Of a DNA stretch of 5,364 nucleotides, positions 5,334 through 5,364 are shown piece by piece; position 1 is the stretch's first letter, and every line of letters starts with the position of its first letter. The notes beneath the pieces are model-generated. The model made no database searches. It was not told the DNA's origin and saw nothing but the letters and a program-made list of their open reading frames with translations. The DNA lies in assembly GCA_018830585.1 (NCBI GenBank), contig JAHJSD010000091.1, forward strand, positions 1 through 5,364, given 5' to 3'. Source of the stretch: Patescibacteria group bacterium. Its GTDB lineage: Bacteria > Patescibacteriota > Microgenomatia > UBA12405 > JAHJSD01. A program made the translations under genes and the position numbers.

Positions 5334-5364
5334 AGTAGTCCCTGCGCCAGACGTCCACCGCGTA

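Noticed and set aside
5161..5363. Minus-strand frame of about 67 codons open from the window edge, ending with TGA near 5161.
   Set aside because: It runs through the terminator and palindromes, has an Arg/Pro/Gly-rich unrecognisable product, and shows no start signal; openness follows from the high G+C.

Overview
The window is a bacterial housekeeping locus, all on the + strand: the 3' end of rpoB, a complete rpoC, then rpsL and rpsG, followed by a non-coding tail of about 235 bases. This is the rpoBC-str order found across bacteria. The genes are moderately AT-rich. The proteins look like a reduced, divergent bacterium. S12 carries the roughly 14-residue N-terminal insertion seen in Firmicutes-type S12. 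RpoC lacks the large trigger-loop insertion of Proteobacteria and stops almost immediately after the conserved GLKENVIIGRLIP block. Several normally fixed active-centre positions differ. My best guess is a Candidate Phyla Radiation (Patescibacteria) genome, perhaps Microgenomates-like; this is inference from memory of such sequences, not a search. All four genes read through with the standard code, none ends in TGA, and no internal TGA has to be recoded.

Layout. 1-300 is the last 99 codons of rpoB. Its TAA overlaps the ATG of rpoC by one base. rpoC (300-4064) encodes a 1254-residue beta' subunit with both zinc sites, the NADFDGDQM catalytic loop, bridge helix and trigger loop, plus about 90 extra coiled-coil-like residues near the N-terminus. 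The 134-base gap 4065-4198 holds a strong extended -10 promoter abutting the rpoC stop codon and a perfect 7-bp stem-loop just after the predicted start of transcription. rpsL (4199-4657) starts with GTG and has no Shine-Dalgarno sequence. rpsG (4650-5129) starts inside the end of rpsL and has a good GGAGG.

The tail 5130-5364 changes abruptly from about 27% G+C (5131-5190) to about 61% (5201-5364). It holds a possible extended -10, a GC-rich hairpin with a T-run that probably terminates the operon, and a cluster of short inverted and direct repeats. fusA and tuf, the usual next genes, are not within the window.

How the genes work together: beta and beta' form the RNA polymerase active centre, and S12 and S7 are two primary small-subunit ribosomal proteins, so the locus couples transcription and translation capacity. 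No novel multi-gene system is visible. The points worth a second look are substitutions in RpoC and S12 at functionally famous positions, the rpsL leader, and the repeat-rich tail.
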